Made by a program: the position numbers and the translations under genes. A stretch of 49,087 nt of DNA, taken from the NCBI GenBank assembly GCA_014802265.1, contig JAAVCP010000036.1:5186-54272 (forward strand). Reading direction: 5' to 3'. The DNA comes from Bacteroides sp. (lineage in GTDB: Bacteria; Bacteroidota; Bacteroidia; Bacteroidales; Muribaculaceae). Numbering within the stretch: position 1 is the first letter of the stretch; every line of letters begins with the position of its first letter. A model generated the notes under the pieces. The model ran no database searches. It saw only the letters and a list, made by a program, of their open reading frames with translations, and was not told the origin of the DNA. This document shows positions 16,567 through 25,900 of the stretch, piece by piece.

Positions 16567-16778
16567 AAAATCCATTTAGAACAAGATATAGAGTCCAGTC
16601 GATTTATTACGGAGAATTGGTCGGAACAAAATGAGCTGTCACCTATCGTAAATGGTGGCAGCGTAAATGGCGATACTTTGAGATGGAATACACAGGATTT
16701 GGCATCACTAAGATGCCGAAACAATATCCAACAAAGGAAGCAGCCATTGCGAGTGTTACTGCATATCCGTTAAACTAA
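16563..16778 (+). pseudogene. Short frame interrupted by an in-frame TGA
   Basis: ATG 16563 gives 23 residues (MKNPFRTRYRVQSIYYGEL and four more) and then TGA at 16632-16634. The same frame goes on for 47 residues of sensible basic-aromatic protein (AVTYRKWWQRKWRYFEMEY and beyond) to TAA at 16776. A single TGG to TGA change would explain it, since the context is tryptophan-rich. Readthrough cannot be excluded. The genome does not reassign TGA, as many genes here end in TGA. Confidence 0.5.
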
Positions 16779-16796
16779 AAATCAATAAAATGAAGA

Positions 16797-17129
16797 ATGA
16801 AACATCCAGATTGTAAACACTACACCAAAGGAGGATGGTGTGCCTACCGTAAAGGCAAGAATGTGACCATCACGAAAACTACAATGAAGTTGGAATACGT
16901 TAAGATGCGTTGCTCCGAGATATGTCGTCACGATGGTGACGAATGCCGCTTCTATGAATCAACAGTAAAAGATGATACGGTCAAGCAATGTGCCAAAGAT
17001 TGTGTACATTACTTTGCACCCACAGATATGTGTAACGCCAATCTTGGGTCAGTCACACCAGCTCAACCATATATATGCAATGTGTCGTTTGGTTGCAGTT
17101 GTAGCCACTTTAAAACATCAAAACAATAA
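16797..17129 (+). CDS. Cysteine-rich protein
   Basis: 110 residues with 13 or so cysteines spaced in pairs (PDCKHYTKGGWCAY; CSEICRHDGDECRFYES; CAKDCVHY; GCSCSHF). The repeating C-x-H/Y pattern suggests two or three small zinc-binding or disulfide modules. No family assigned. Confidence 0.6.
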   Translation: MKHPDCKHYTKGGWCAYRKGKNVTITKTTMKLEYVKMRCSEICRHDGDECRFYESTVKDDTVKQCAKDCVHYFAPTDMCNANLGSVTPAQPYICNVSFGCSCSHFKTSKQ

Positions 17130-17220
17130 GGAATCTGACTTGTTTTGTGGCTTCATAAAGTGTCATCAACTCTAAAATCAGTATTTTTCAACATAAATCA
17201 GTATTTATATAGTGTTTTTC

Positions 17221-17251
17221 TTGGTAGAATTAAAATAAATGATTAAATTTG
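17221..17251 (+). promoter_or_regulatory. Bacteroidetes-type promoter
   Basis: TTG at 17221-17223 and TAAATTTG at 17244-17251 with 20 bases between. It drives the gene starting with TTG at 17284. The 153 bases before that gene hold nothing else that I see. Confidence 0.65.
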
Positions 17252-17283
17252 CATTATCAAAATAAACCAAAAACTACTATCAG

Positions 17284-18018
17284 TTGAAAAAGAAACTTTA
17301 CATATCCCTCCCGATTAGCGGGCGTGACCTTGAGGATGTTAAGCGAAGAGCTAACACCCTCAAGAATTCAGTGGAATCGGAAGAGTATATCCCAGTAACA
17401 CCTTTTGACATCTGCCCTGACAGTACATTGCCTTATTCTGAATTGATGGGGCGTGACATCGCCGGTCTTTTGGAGTGTGATGCCATTCTATTTGATTATG
17501 ACTGGAACGAGTCAAGAGGATGCCGTGCGGAGATGGCAATCGCCCAGATATACAATAAGCGCATCTATAAAATCAAGGATGAAAGAATCGTAGAGGATGC
17601 CGACAAACGACTTTTCAGCATTGAATTGAATAAGCATCAGCTTGAGGCCATTTCTAACGCCTGTGAGTGCCATTCTCGGAACATCTGCGGTCAGTTGGAT
17701 GTCGGGTTAGAAGATGTGATTGAAGCCGGAATAGCGCGTTCATATACAACCGCCACCTTTGACAAACGGCATCAGATTCGTGAAACTGCAAGGATGAAGC
17801 TCTATGAAGTCAAGTCTTTGGTATGGGACTTAGGCCCCGGAAGCAATATGGGAATCCACTATGATGACAAATCTGATATTCTTTTCGACATACATCAAGT
17901 CATCAGGCATTTCTTATGGCAACTCCGACCAGAACCGAAACCGACTTGCTGTAACTGCGCATCTCCGGCACATCAATGGGGAAGCGACCCACTTATAACA
18001 GTTAAAATACTCCCCTAA
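17284..18018 (+). CDS. DUF4406 protein (deoxyribosyltransferase-like) with extra C-terminal domain
   Basis: 244 residues with a TTG start; KKKLYISLPISGRDLEDVK follows at once, as usual for the family. The first 100 residues match DUF4406, related to nucleoside 2-deoxyribosyltransferases (DAILFDYDWNESRGCRAEMA is the substrate-loop region). The second part (ELNKHQLEAISNACECHSRN to RHFLWQLRP) is a helical domain I know as a separate small phage protein, so this looks like a fusion. It ends with a CCNCASPAH segment. Activity untested; nucleotide or NAD-related chemistry is possible. Confidence 0.68.
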   Translation: MKKKLYISLPISGRDLEDVKRRANTLKNSVESEEYIPVTPFDICPDSTLPYSELMGRDIAGLLECDAILFDYDWNESRGCRAEMAIAQIYNKRIYKIKDERIVEDADKRLFSIELNKHQLEAISNACECHSRNICGQLDVGLEDVIEAGIARSYTTATFDKRHQIRETARMKLYEVKSLVWDLGPGSNMGIHYDDKSDILFDIHQVIRHFLWQLRPEPKPTCCNCASPAHQWGSDPLITVKILP

Positions 18019-18019
18019 T

Positions 18020-18304
18020 ATGGAACATACGCCTATTGTAATCAAAGATGTAAGCTCATCTTTCTTTTCTATTGCTCGGTATAGTGGCGGTGCTAAGATT
18101 CAGGGCGAGTTATACATCTATCATCCAGAAAGGGATATATTGATAAAAAGCGATTGGGTGAAATACTATAAACGGCTCACATGGGAAGACTTTATAGAAG
18201 CAGTCAAATCCGGTCAGAAGCCTAAATTAATGCCCAAAGCAAAGACCGTAACGAAAAATCCACAATCAATAACACCATCTATATTCGACAGTGAGAATCT
18301 TTAA
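18020..18304 (+). CDS. Small hypothetical protein
   Basis: 94 residues, starts one base after the DUF4406 gene. Contains a beta-rich middle (QGELYIYHPERDILIKSDW). Overlaps the next gene by 14 bases. Not recognised. Confidence 0.55.
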   Translation: MEHTPIVIKDVSSSFFSIARYSGGAKIQGELYIYHPERDILIKSDWVKYYKRLTWEDFIEAVKSGQKPKLMPKAKTVTKNPQSITPSIFDSENL

Positions 18305-18503
18305 AAGAATCAACAAATGGCTTAATAACATCGGAGGTTACAGGATAACCACCGACACATTAACATATAAATATCCAGCCTTTATAGTGGAAGTGCAAGG
18401 TATTATTTCTTGGCATACCGTAAAGACATTTGTCAGCGATGATACCGAGTATGCGGAAATGTGTGCTAATGAACTTCTTGATATGCTGAAAGCGGATATT
18501 TAA
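18291..18503 (+). CDS. Small hypothetical protein
   Basis: 70 residues, alpha/beta, ending in a helix ECANELLDMLKADI-like stretch. Not recognised. Confidence 0.55.
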   Translation: MRIFKRINKWLNNIGGYRITTDTLTYKYPAFIVEVQGIISWHTVKTFVSDDTEYAEMCANELLDMLKADI

Positions 18504-18518
18504 TTTAATCCAAGTATC

Positions 18519-18944
18519 ATGGCATCCAAAAAGAAACCTGTAATACATCTCTTTGCCAATGAGCAATTTCCCCGTAGGTTGTGGATTGTCAAGGACGCAC
18601 CATATTCATGGATAAAGGAAAGATTCAAAGACATAGATGGCGGTGAAATTGATGAATTTACAAAAGAAGAAGCAAAGGCAGTCACCTATCCTGAGATTGA
18701 GCATATCCAATCAAAAGAGTATGGAATACTGATTTGTATTCTTGATAATCAATTATCTGTTGCCGACTGCGCCCATGAAGCAGGACATTTTGTATTGTCG
18801 CTTTATCAGGCTATGGGTGAAGAAGTCAGCGTTAACCATCAGGAAACCTTTTGCTATCTATTAGGATATGCAACGGATTGTCTGAATCAAGTCGTTAAGA
18901 ACCGTTATAGACCAATGTTAGATGGAAGTCAAGAATTGCAATAA
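18519..18944 (+). CDS. Putative HExxH metalloprotein
   Basis: 141 residues. DCAHEAGHFVLSLYQAMG near residues 85-102 carries HEAGH, an HExxH zinc site, and a downstream ETFCYLLGYATD supplies a Glu as possible third ligand. This arrangement is common in small phage proteins annotated as unknown. It may be a metallopeptidase or only a zinc-stabilised fold. Overlaps the next gene by 23 bases. Confidence 0.6.
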   Translation: MASKKKPVIHLFANEQFPRRLWIVKDAPYSWIKERFKDIDGGEIDEFTKEEAKAVTYPEIEHIQSKEYGILICILDNQLSVADCAHEAGHFVLSLYQAMGEEVSVNHQETFCYLLGYATDCLNQVVKNRYRPMLDGSQELQ

Positions 18945-19395
18945 CACCACTACCCCGGCATGGCCGAATCACTATCAGATTGGCGATTGGGTATATGAAC
19001 GCGGAACAACCGGGATACTATCTCCTGCCATGTATATCGTATCCATGCTGAAAGATACCTTGTATCTTGAAATAGACCCTGAACAGGGCGACCCATTTGA
19101 GGTTGACCTTGAGGATGTTGAACCAATCCCCTTGACAAAGGAATGGCTTCAATCACAGAATATATACGGCAAACGTATTGTCAACGAAGAAGCCGGTATA
19201 ATAGAAACTGTGCCGGGAGTCATCCCAAAATGGGAATTGAATGACTGGGTTGACATTCACAAGTATAAGGATAGATTCATTGCCAAATATCATAGCGTGG
19301 ATGATGAATATTTACACGTTGTCTATCTTAGATATGTTCACGAACTCCAACATTTTTATCGGATGTTCGGCATCAATAAGGAAGTATGCCTATGA
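18922..19395 (+). CDS. Conserved Bacteroidetes phage-type hypothetical protein
   Basis: 157 residues. The strings VEPIPLTKEWLQSQ and the C-terminal LRYVHELQHFYRMFGI resemble a protein found repeatedly in Bacteroides phages and conjugative elements (PLTPEIL and YVHQLQHALRLCGI forms). Function unknown. Overlaps the zinc-ribbon gene that follows. Confidence 0.6.
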   Translation: MEVKNCNNTTTPAWPNHYQIGDWVYERGTTGILSPAMYIVSMLKDTLYLEIDPEQGDPFEVDLEDVEPIPLTKEWLQSQNIYGKRIVNEEAGIIETVPGVIPKWELNDWVDIHKYKDRFIAKYHSVDDEYLHVVYLRYVHELQHFYRMFGINKEVCL

Positions 19396-19652
19396 TATGC
19401 CCGGTCTGCAAAGGCTTAGGCGAGGTTGACAATCCCCGGTATAATAACCTGCCAAGTTGGAAAGTCTATGAAGACGGGATACCATCCAGAAAGAAATGCA
19501 GAAAGTGTGCAGGGCAGGGCTACATCCTCGGGAACGTGTCTGATGCCATCAATCTTCTTAATGGTGCAGTGACCGATAATCGCGGGCTTACTGCAAAAGA
19601 AACGAAACAGTTGCTAAACATATTAAACAACTATAAGAATGGAATTAAATGA
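19386..19652 (+). CDS. Zinc-ribbon protein (DnaJ-like CxxCxG repeats)
   Basis: 88 residues. CPVCKGLGE near residue 5 and CRKCAGQGY near 37 form a CxxCxGxG pair as in the DnaJ zinc centre. The C-terminal half is helical (KETKQLLNILNNYKN). Could be a small nucleic-acid or protein adaptor. Confidence 0.6.
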   Translation: MPMICPVCKGLGEVDNPRYNNLPSWKVYEDGIPSRKKCRKCAGQGYILGNVSDAINLLNGAVTDNRGLTAKETKQLLNILNNYKNGIK

Positions 19653-19965
19653 TTATCAGAAAGCCGCCCTTGCGACTGCCATATATCCCAATGACAGGAC
19701 AGTAAGCTATCTTGCCCTTGCTATCTGTGGAGAAGCCGGGGAGCTTGCAGATAAGGTAAAAAAGGTCTTGCGTGACAAGGATGGCTTATTTTCGGAAGCC
19801 GATAAACAAGCGTTAGCGTTAGAACTCGGTGATGTAATGTGGTATGTAGCGAATCTATCAGAAGGCTTAGGCTACCCGTTATCGGATATTGCTCAGATGA
19901 ACATTGAGAAGATTGCAGGACGTGTTAAACGCGGAACTCTTCACGGAGCCGGAGATAATCGATAA
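19639..19965 (+). CDS. MazG-like nucleotide pyrophosphohydrolase
   Basis: 108 residues. ICGEAGELADKVKKVLRD (EExxE-type start) and LALELGDVMWYVANLS (the ExxD second half) are the metal-binding signature of MazG-like NTP pyrophosphohydrolases. Phage MazG enzymes hydrolyse (d)NTPs or ppGpp-like alarmones. Overlaps the preceding gene by 14 bases. Confidence 0.85.
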   Translation: MELNDYQKAALATAIYPNDRTVSYLALAICGEAGELADKVKKVLRDKDGLFSEADKQALALELGDVMWYVANLSEGLGYPLSDIAQMNIEKIAGRVKRGTLHGAGDNR

Positions 19966-19967
19966 TT

Positions 19968-20477
19968 ATGGCTGCTGACACAACTCTATCTATCACGCAG
20001 GTTGAACTTGGATTGGCGAAATATTTCGACCTACGGAAAAATATCATCGTGACGAATGTGTCTTGGGGTATGCTTCTGCATGAAGCCGACTTACTGATTC
20101 TAAGCAAATCCGGCTACCTGACTGAGGTGGAAATAAAGAGAAGTTGGTCTGACTTTCTTGCGGATTTCAAGAAAACGCATACCCATGATGCCCCTAAAAT
20201 ATCTTGGCATTATTATGCCGTACCTGAATCTATCGTTGATAGATGTAAGGAGAAACTTGCGGAAGTTGACAATAGACGTAAATGGGGACTAATCAGTTAT
20301 GCGGATTGGAATGGTGAATGTATGCCAACTATGGTGATGCGGCCATCCAATCATGGCTATCATTCAAGCGACAAGAAACTTTATATCGAGGAACAACTCC
20401 AACTCGCAAGACTCGGTGCTATGCGAGTCTGGAATCAGAAACAAAAACTAATAGATTATGAAACCATCATCAGTTAA
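19968..20477 (+). CDS. PD-(D/E)XK-type nuclease-like protein
   Basis: 169 residues. EADLLILSKSGYLTEVEIKR near residues 42-61 has the D-x(n)-EVEIK core of the PD-(D/E)XK fold, as in MmcB and VRR-NUC-like proteins. It is followed by SWSDFLADFKKTH. It could act in recombination or repair of phage DNA. Overlaps the next gene by 20 bases. Confidence 0.6.
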   Translation: MAADTTLSITQVELGLAKYFDLRKNIIVTNVSWGMLLHEADLLILSKSGYLTEVEIKRSWSDFLADFKKTHTHDAPKISWHYYAVPESIVDRCKEKLAEVDNRRKWGLISYADWNGECMPTMVMRPSNHGYHSSDKKLYIEEQLQLARLGAMRVWNQKQKLIDYETIIS

Positions 20478-21105
20478 TATCATCGTGAAGAAACATACCG
20501 GAGTGGAATTAGTTCAGCTTGCAGCCAGTTTTACATCCGGTCATGAAAGCAAAATCACGCTGAAACGGGCATATAAAACAGAACACTCCATCATCAGGAC
20601 ACAAATATTCTCGGTGGAATGTTACCAAATCCCCCTTTTCGTAAGCACCCATTTCATCCGTCATCATGTAGGCTCCCAGCCATATCAGTTGACGTGTCGC
20701 ATTGACCGTCCGGGTGGTGGTAATCCCCATCTGAAAGAGCGTATCGCAGAAGTCAACGCCCTGCTTGCAGAGGGTAAGATTGAGGAGGCCTGTGACATCC
20801 TTGATTGGCTTGCGGAAAACTCCGACCGCTATACCAAAGTGAATCTTCTGCTTATCGCCAACGCACAAGCCTTTATCGACATGGCGAAACTACGCCTTTG
20901 CACAACGGCCTCTCCTGAAACACGGGAACTTTTCGGCCTTATTAAAGCGAAAATCGCAGAAGTTGACCCGGACTTAGCACCTTACCTTGTGAGGAAATGC
21001 GTGTATCGTGGCGGTATCTGTTGCGAACTGAAATGCTGCGGATATAACAAATCGGATATGTTTCAGAAAGAACTCGCACAATACAAACTTCTTTTCATCA
21101 ATTAA
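20458..21105 (+). CDS. ThyX-like protein
   Basis: 215 residues. FVSTHFIRHHVGSQPY followed by TCRIDRPGG resembles the FAD-dependent thymidylate synthase region, and the helical second half (LLIANAQAFIDMAKLRLCTT) also fits. The catalytic ThyX motif RHRxxSxNExSxRY is not intact; RHHVGSQPYQLTCR stands in its place. It may be a diverged ThyX with another activity. The C-terminus adds four cysteines (GGICCELKCCGY). Confidence 0.45.
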   Translation: MKPSSVNIIVKKHTGVELVQLAASFTSGHESKITLKRAYKTEHSIIRTQIFSVECYQIPLFVSTHFIRHHVGSQPYQLTCRIDRPGGGNPHLKERIAEVNALLAEGKIEEACDILDWLAENSDRYTKVNLLLIANAQAFIDMAKLRLCTTASPETRELFGLIKAKIAEVDPDLAPYLVRKCVYRGGICCELKCCGYNKSDMFQKELAQYKLLFIN

Positions 21106-21108
21106 GAT

Positions 21109-21549
21109 ATGGACGATGCCGGAATAAGATATATACAGTTTCAGGACGATGAGTCCCGGCTTCGTTATCTTATAGACAAGTATAAGAAACATGATAAGAA
21201 ACGCAACAACTATATCGCCCATCTGATGCGTCAGAATGAGCAACTGGTGGATAAGGTTAAGCGACTTGAGGCTCTAACGGAACGTCAGCACGAAGAGATT
21301 GACGAACTGATGGATGCTTACAATGGAGCGAAGCCTTTAATCGCAGACAAGGCTCACCGGGCATACGTCTATGAGTTAATCAAAAGGTCAAAAGAATCCA
21401 AGAAGAATAAACGGGAAGTGGAAAGGTTAACTGCTGAAAACTGCCGCCTGTCAGAAGAGAATCGGGATTTTAAAGACCGGATAAAAGCACTTGAAACAAT
21501 AATTAAAAATCTTCATAATGGAAACCAACAACAATCCCCGTGTCATTGA
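21109..21549 (+). CDS. Coiled-coil hypothetical protein
   Basis: 146 residues, strongly helical with a charged heptad pattern through most of its length (NEQLVDKVKRLEALTERQHE; EVERLTAENCRLSEENRDF). It is likely a dimeric coiled coil. Overlaps the next start by 32 bases. Role unknown. Confidence 0.6.
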   Translation: MDDAGIRYIQFQDDESRLRYLIDKYKKHDKKRNNYIAHLMRQNEQLVDKVKRLEALTERQHEEIDELMDAYNGAKPLIADKAHRAYVYELIKRSKESKKNKREVERLTAENCRLSEENRDFKDRIKALETIIKNLHNGNQQQSPCH

Positions 21550-21859
21550 TTTCAGCAATGACTATGCGCCCGTCTTAGACACCATTTCACAGAATGTGCA
21601 GGAGTTTAAGAATATCGTAGGCAAGATGACAGATACCTATATCGCCAAGAACCATGACTATGGTGACTCATTCTCTGAAACAGTGAGGGAACTCGGCCCG
21701 GTAGCCGGACTGTCAGCGATAATGCACAAATTCAACCGGCTCAAGAATATCATCAAGGGGACTCACCCGATGGTAGAGGGTGAATCAATGGAAGACACCC
21801 TCCTTGATATGGCGAACTACTGTATCATGTTGAAGATGGAACTTGCAAAACGTGGATAG
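21518..21859 (+). CDS. DUF1599-like protein (nucleotide modification associated domain 1)
   Basis: 113 residues. KNHDYGDSFSETVRELG and later HKFNRLKNIIKG and EDTLLDMANYCIML fit DUF1599, which is fused or linked to base-modification enzymes in phages. With three methyltransferases in this genome a link to modified nucleotides is reasonable but inferred. Confidence 0.65.
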   Translation: METNNNPRVIDFSNDYAPVLDTISQNVQEFKNIVGKMTDTYIAKNHDYGDSFSETVRELGPVAGLSAIMHKFNRLKNIIKGTHPMVEGESMEDTLLDMANYCIMLKMELAKRG

Positions 21860-21860
21860 T

Positions 21861-22073
21861 ATGAATCTTAAAGGTTTCAAAATCTATCTATGCGCAATAG
21901 CATTCGGCATTATACAAATGTTGGCTGATGCAATCCGAGCCGCTTACGAGTGTCATTTTTTACTGATGATATATCATACAGCATTTCTATTCTTTATGAT
22001 GTATCTTTTCAGGTGGGCATATAGAAACCTCAAGCGTAAAAGCAATGGAACAAAGGCCGGGACAAATGAATAA
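21861..22073 (+). CDS. Small membrane protein
   Basis: About 70 residues from the ATG at 21861 (an ATG at 21843 inside the previous gene is the alternative). Two hydrophobic segments (IYLCAIAFGIIQMLADAI and FLLMIYHTAFLFFMMYLF) suggest two membrane helices, with a basic C-terminal tail. Overlaps the next frame. Confidence 0.5.
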   Translation: MNLKGFKIYLCAIAFGIIQMLADAIRAAYECHFLLMIYHTAFLFFMMYLFRWAYRNLKRKSNGTKAGTNE

Positions 22074-22464
22074 CTTGCTTGAAGTTTTCGCGGAAGCCGA
22101 AAATAGAAGAGTCAATCAGTTATTGGAAGGATTTACCGAAAAAGATAAGATGATTTCAATTCGGCGTGAAGTGCATAAGAAAGATATTGATAATATTCAG
22201 TATATGCACAACAGACTTGGACATCCGGATGTGTCTGAATCGTTGGAATCGCTTGATATTAAATCCGCAGAAATATATGTCTTCAATAACCATTTAAAAG
22301 ATATGGTTGAAAGGATGGCCGTGGAAATGATAAGACAAGGCTTGATTATTCTTGATGTGGAAGACAGTAAATATAAACCATTCTGTCAACTGACAATGAG
22401 GGTATCGGTGATGAATCCCAGACCATCAGTCAGGCGATTAAACATAGAGAAACGTCAGAAATAA
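22045..22464 (+). CDS. Hypothetical protein
   Basis: 139 residues, or 132 from the ATG at 22066 (MNNLLEVFAEAENRR), which gives less overlap. Helical, charged. Last rightward gene before the convergent tail genes. Not recognised. Confidence 0.58.
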   Translation: MEQRPGQMNNLLEVFAEAENRRVNQLLEGFTEKDKMISIRREVHKKDIDNIQYMHNRLGHPDVSESLESLDIKSAEIYVFNNHLKDMVERMAVEMIRQGLIILDVEDSKYKPFCQLTMRVSVMNPRPSVRRLNIEKRQK

Positions 22465-22469
22465 TGATG

Positions 22470-22501
22470 AAAGGGCGATTGGTTAAAACCGACCGCCCTT
22501 T
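22470..22501. terminator. Bidirectional hairpin terminator between convergent genes
   Basis: AAAGGGCG (22470-22477) pairs with CGCCCTTT (22494-22501), with an inner GGTT/AACC pairing. The A and T ends serve both strands: rightward genes end at 22464 and leftward tail genes end at 22520. Confidence 0.82.
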
Positions 22502-22519
22502 GTATATGTAGGATAGTGT

Positions 22520-22948
22520 TTAAGTCCGGTTAGCCGGATTTGGCTCTTCAAATTTCAGCATCATGTGGCAGAATGTACGTTGGGCGTTCATCCCATAATC
22601 AGTACCCTTGCTACGGTATATCAGATGATAGACCTCGGTATTGGCCTGTGGTACTTCCAATGTGATTTTCCCCTTATACATCAAAGCAAGAAAACCATTC
22701 TTTTTACTTAGAAAATCCTCCGGGGATTTGCCGGTTATCGTGAAGTCCAATAGAATTTCACGCGATGCCACTTTGGGATTGTCATCAACAATGACCCGCT
22801 TTCCATGTTCAAGGCGGGATTCGTTCTCTATGTTTTCTTTAAGTGTCAGCGGTTCAGTGAGGGCATCCAGAAAGCCATCACCCATCCGGACACCAAAGGT
22901 TTCATACATAGCGTATTTGTTGATTCTAAGTTCCGGTATCTTGTCCAT
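22520..22948 (-). CDS. Probable tail protein
   Basis: 142 residues, beta-rich (EILLDFTITGKSPEDFLSKK, KGKITLEVPQANTEVYHLIY). Directly follows the tape measure on the same strand with two bases between, the place of a distal tail or tape-measure-linked protein. No sequence family recognised; the role is inferred from position. Confidence 0.55.
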   Translation of the reverse strand: MDKIPELRINKYAMYETFGVRMGDGFLDALTEPLTLKENIENESRLEHGKRVIVDDNPKVASREILLDFTITGKSPEDFLSKKNGFLALMYKGKITLEVPQANTEVYHLIYRSKGTDYGMNAQRTFCHMMLKFEEPNPANRT

Positions 22949-22950
22949 AC

Positions 22951-25900
22951 TTATAGATTTTTAGCGTATTTCTTAATTTCAGCAACGTCAGCTTGCATCG
23001 ACATAATCGGCTTCACGATTGCCCCGGTGTTTTCACTGATGGTCTGCAACTCTATATAGATTTTAGCAAGTTGACGCTCGATGTTGTCCTGATGTACGTT
23101 AAAACGGCTGTATTCCATTGCTATCTGTATGAGTTCATCTGATAGGTCTGCAAGAGTCAGGGATGAAACGCTTTCATAATCCTTAATTGATTCAACCGCT
23201 TCCTGCACCGCAGTCATCCTGCCGACAATAGAAAGGCCGGTATCCTCGGAAAGTGTTGTGACTCCATATTTAGAAGCCTCCTGTGAATAAGCACTGCCAG
23301 TATCCCAGCCCATTGCTTTCTTGATGCTGTCACGTTCAGAGATGGCACTATTGACTATGCTATCCCATTCCTGTTTCAGTTTGGCCTGCTCAGCCTCGGT
23401 CAGACCATTGTCATCGTTCATGGCATCGGAAAATCCGTTATACCAATCTTTCAGCATCTGATTGTACTTGGAGTTCATGAGGCTATTGACTACGGCCTGC
23501 TGCATCATCTTTTCCCAGTTGCTTGCGAAATCCTTAGAATCAGACTCCATATCAAGCAATAGGGATTTGAAGTCATCCTTGACGCTATCAAACGATACAT
23601 CGGTAAGCGACTCCCTGAAAGAACTTTCAAGCTCTTCAAGTTCCTTGTAGTATTCGATGTATTCGTCCATGAACTGCGAGGCATCCTTGTAACCGTCATC
23701 GGCAAGTCCCTTGATTTTGGCGTATAGGTCAGGTGCGCTCTGAGCAATCTTAGCCATCTGTTCCGATGTAAGGTTCCAGAAGTCACCAGCACTTGATATG
23801 GTCTTCCCAACAATCTGAGAAATACGCGACCAGTCAGAACCGCTCATCCCCTTATTGATTTTATGGTTGGAAGACTTACTGCCACCGATACCTAAGAATC
23901 CGTTTGAATAGGCTGCCCCGGCGCGTGACATCATTTCCTGAGTATTCTTCATTGACTGCTCGATGTCGGCTTTCTGCTGCTTATATAAGTCGCCCATATC
24001 AGCCGTAGCCGCTTCCTTCATCTCCGTGGCAAGATTATCCACCGCCTTGCGAAGTGCTTCATTTGTGGCTGTCAGACGTTCAATATCCTTTTCAAGATTC
24101 TTGTCGCTATCACCATTGCCAATCCAATCAAACAGACCACCCATCGTGAAAATGGATTTGAAGATTCCGAGAACCCCTTTGTAAAGGCTTTCTCCAATCT
24201 GTTTGAAGATTTCACCGGATAGTATATTGTCGATGATACCGCTGATGGCATTGAAGACGGAATCAAGAATTGAAGATATGAGCGTGCCTATACCATCCTT
24301 GAGAATGTCAAGGATTTTCAAGACTGCCGATATAATCTGACCAATAAGCCCGGCCTTACTAAGACCCTCGGTAAGTTCTGCCGGAAGTTCCTTTGCTAAT
24401 GCGGCACCGGCTTCTGCCATACCGTCATTCAGTTCTTTGGTGTCTTTACCGATGTCTTTAAGGGCTTTCAGACCATCAATGCCGCCTTTCAATTCGTCAA
24501 ACGCACCCCAAAGTTCAGCCAACTGCGAAAGTCCGGCACCGCTTAGGAACGTGTATATCTCGCTTACCGGCTGCATTACATTCTTTGCAGTCATCGACAA
24601 CAACGTGCCACTGCTTTGAACCTGATTCTGCGCTTCCTGCATAGCCTGATTGTTGGCTGCTACGGTTGAAGAATAATTCTCAAGAGCCAACTGTGCGGTT
24701 TCTACCGCCTCTGCATATTCCCTCAACTGTTCCGGTGTTGTATCAGCATTTGTTCTGGCCCTTTCAAGATTGGCATCCGCAGTGTTTTTTGCCTCGGTCA
24801 GTTTGGCAAGTTCCTCGCTTACCCTTGCATCATTCTCAGTAGCCACACGCAACTCATTCAATGCGGCCTGATAATCCGCAAGGGCAGATGATAAGTCTTT
24901 CCACGAGTCATTTGTGCCAAGTTGTGTGCGAATCTTATCCATTGCATTGATGACGGTCTGCTGATTGTCAGCTCCGGACTTTCTGAAAGCATCGGATTTG
25001 ACGTATTCCTGCAACTGCTTGTATAAGGGTTCAAGCTGACCGCGCATTATCACGCCCACATTATCAAAGACTGAATACCAATCAATCTGACTTGTCATCG
25101 CCTTAGATTCAAGGGCGCGAAGTTCGGTATCGCGCTGAGCCATAAGAGTCAGTTCCTCACCCTTATTCTGCGCGTTACGAATCTTCTCTGCATATTCTTC
25201 AGCTATGGCAAGTTTCTTCTGCTGAAATGTCCCGTATTCCTTGAGATAATCACGCATTGCAGCCATATCGGTCTGATGGATTTTCTGCAACTCGGTAGCC
25301 TCATTGTTGGCGATTAATGATAGCTGGGTATCATAACCGATATTACTACGGGCCTGTTCCTGATACTGCTTGCGCATCTCAGAAAGCTGCGCATCCGTGA
25401 ATTGCTCATAATACTGATACTCCTTACGGTTCTTGCCCCCTTTCATCCATTCCTGCATATCATTCTTTTCAAGGATGGATGCTTCTTTTTTCAGTTCTGC
25501 CTCAAGAGCCTGCCGCTTCTTTTCAGAAGTGAATTTGATAGTGGCGATTTCCTTTTCGGAATTGTCCTCCATCTGCGCTATCTCAAGTTCACGCTGACGA
25601 TTCTTTTCCGCCTGTAACAGTTCAGTGGTACGCTTCTCTTCCTCAAGCTGTGCCTTACGAAGTTCGTATGCTCTTTGCTTGGGGTCATCCTTGCCGCTGT
25701 TTTTGTCCTTTTTGGACTTATCCCTCTTATCAAGGGCTTTCAACTGCTTTTCGTAATACTTATAGAGTTCACCGCTTTGGTCAACCTTTTGCATCTGAGC
25801 ATTGATGGATTTACGGATATTCGCAAATTCCTCAGTTGTCTTTGCCTTTTTTATCTGGGATTCAAGAGCATCCTTAATGGCTTTCATCGCCCCGGTCTGA

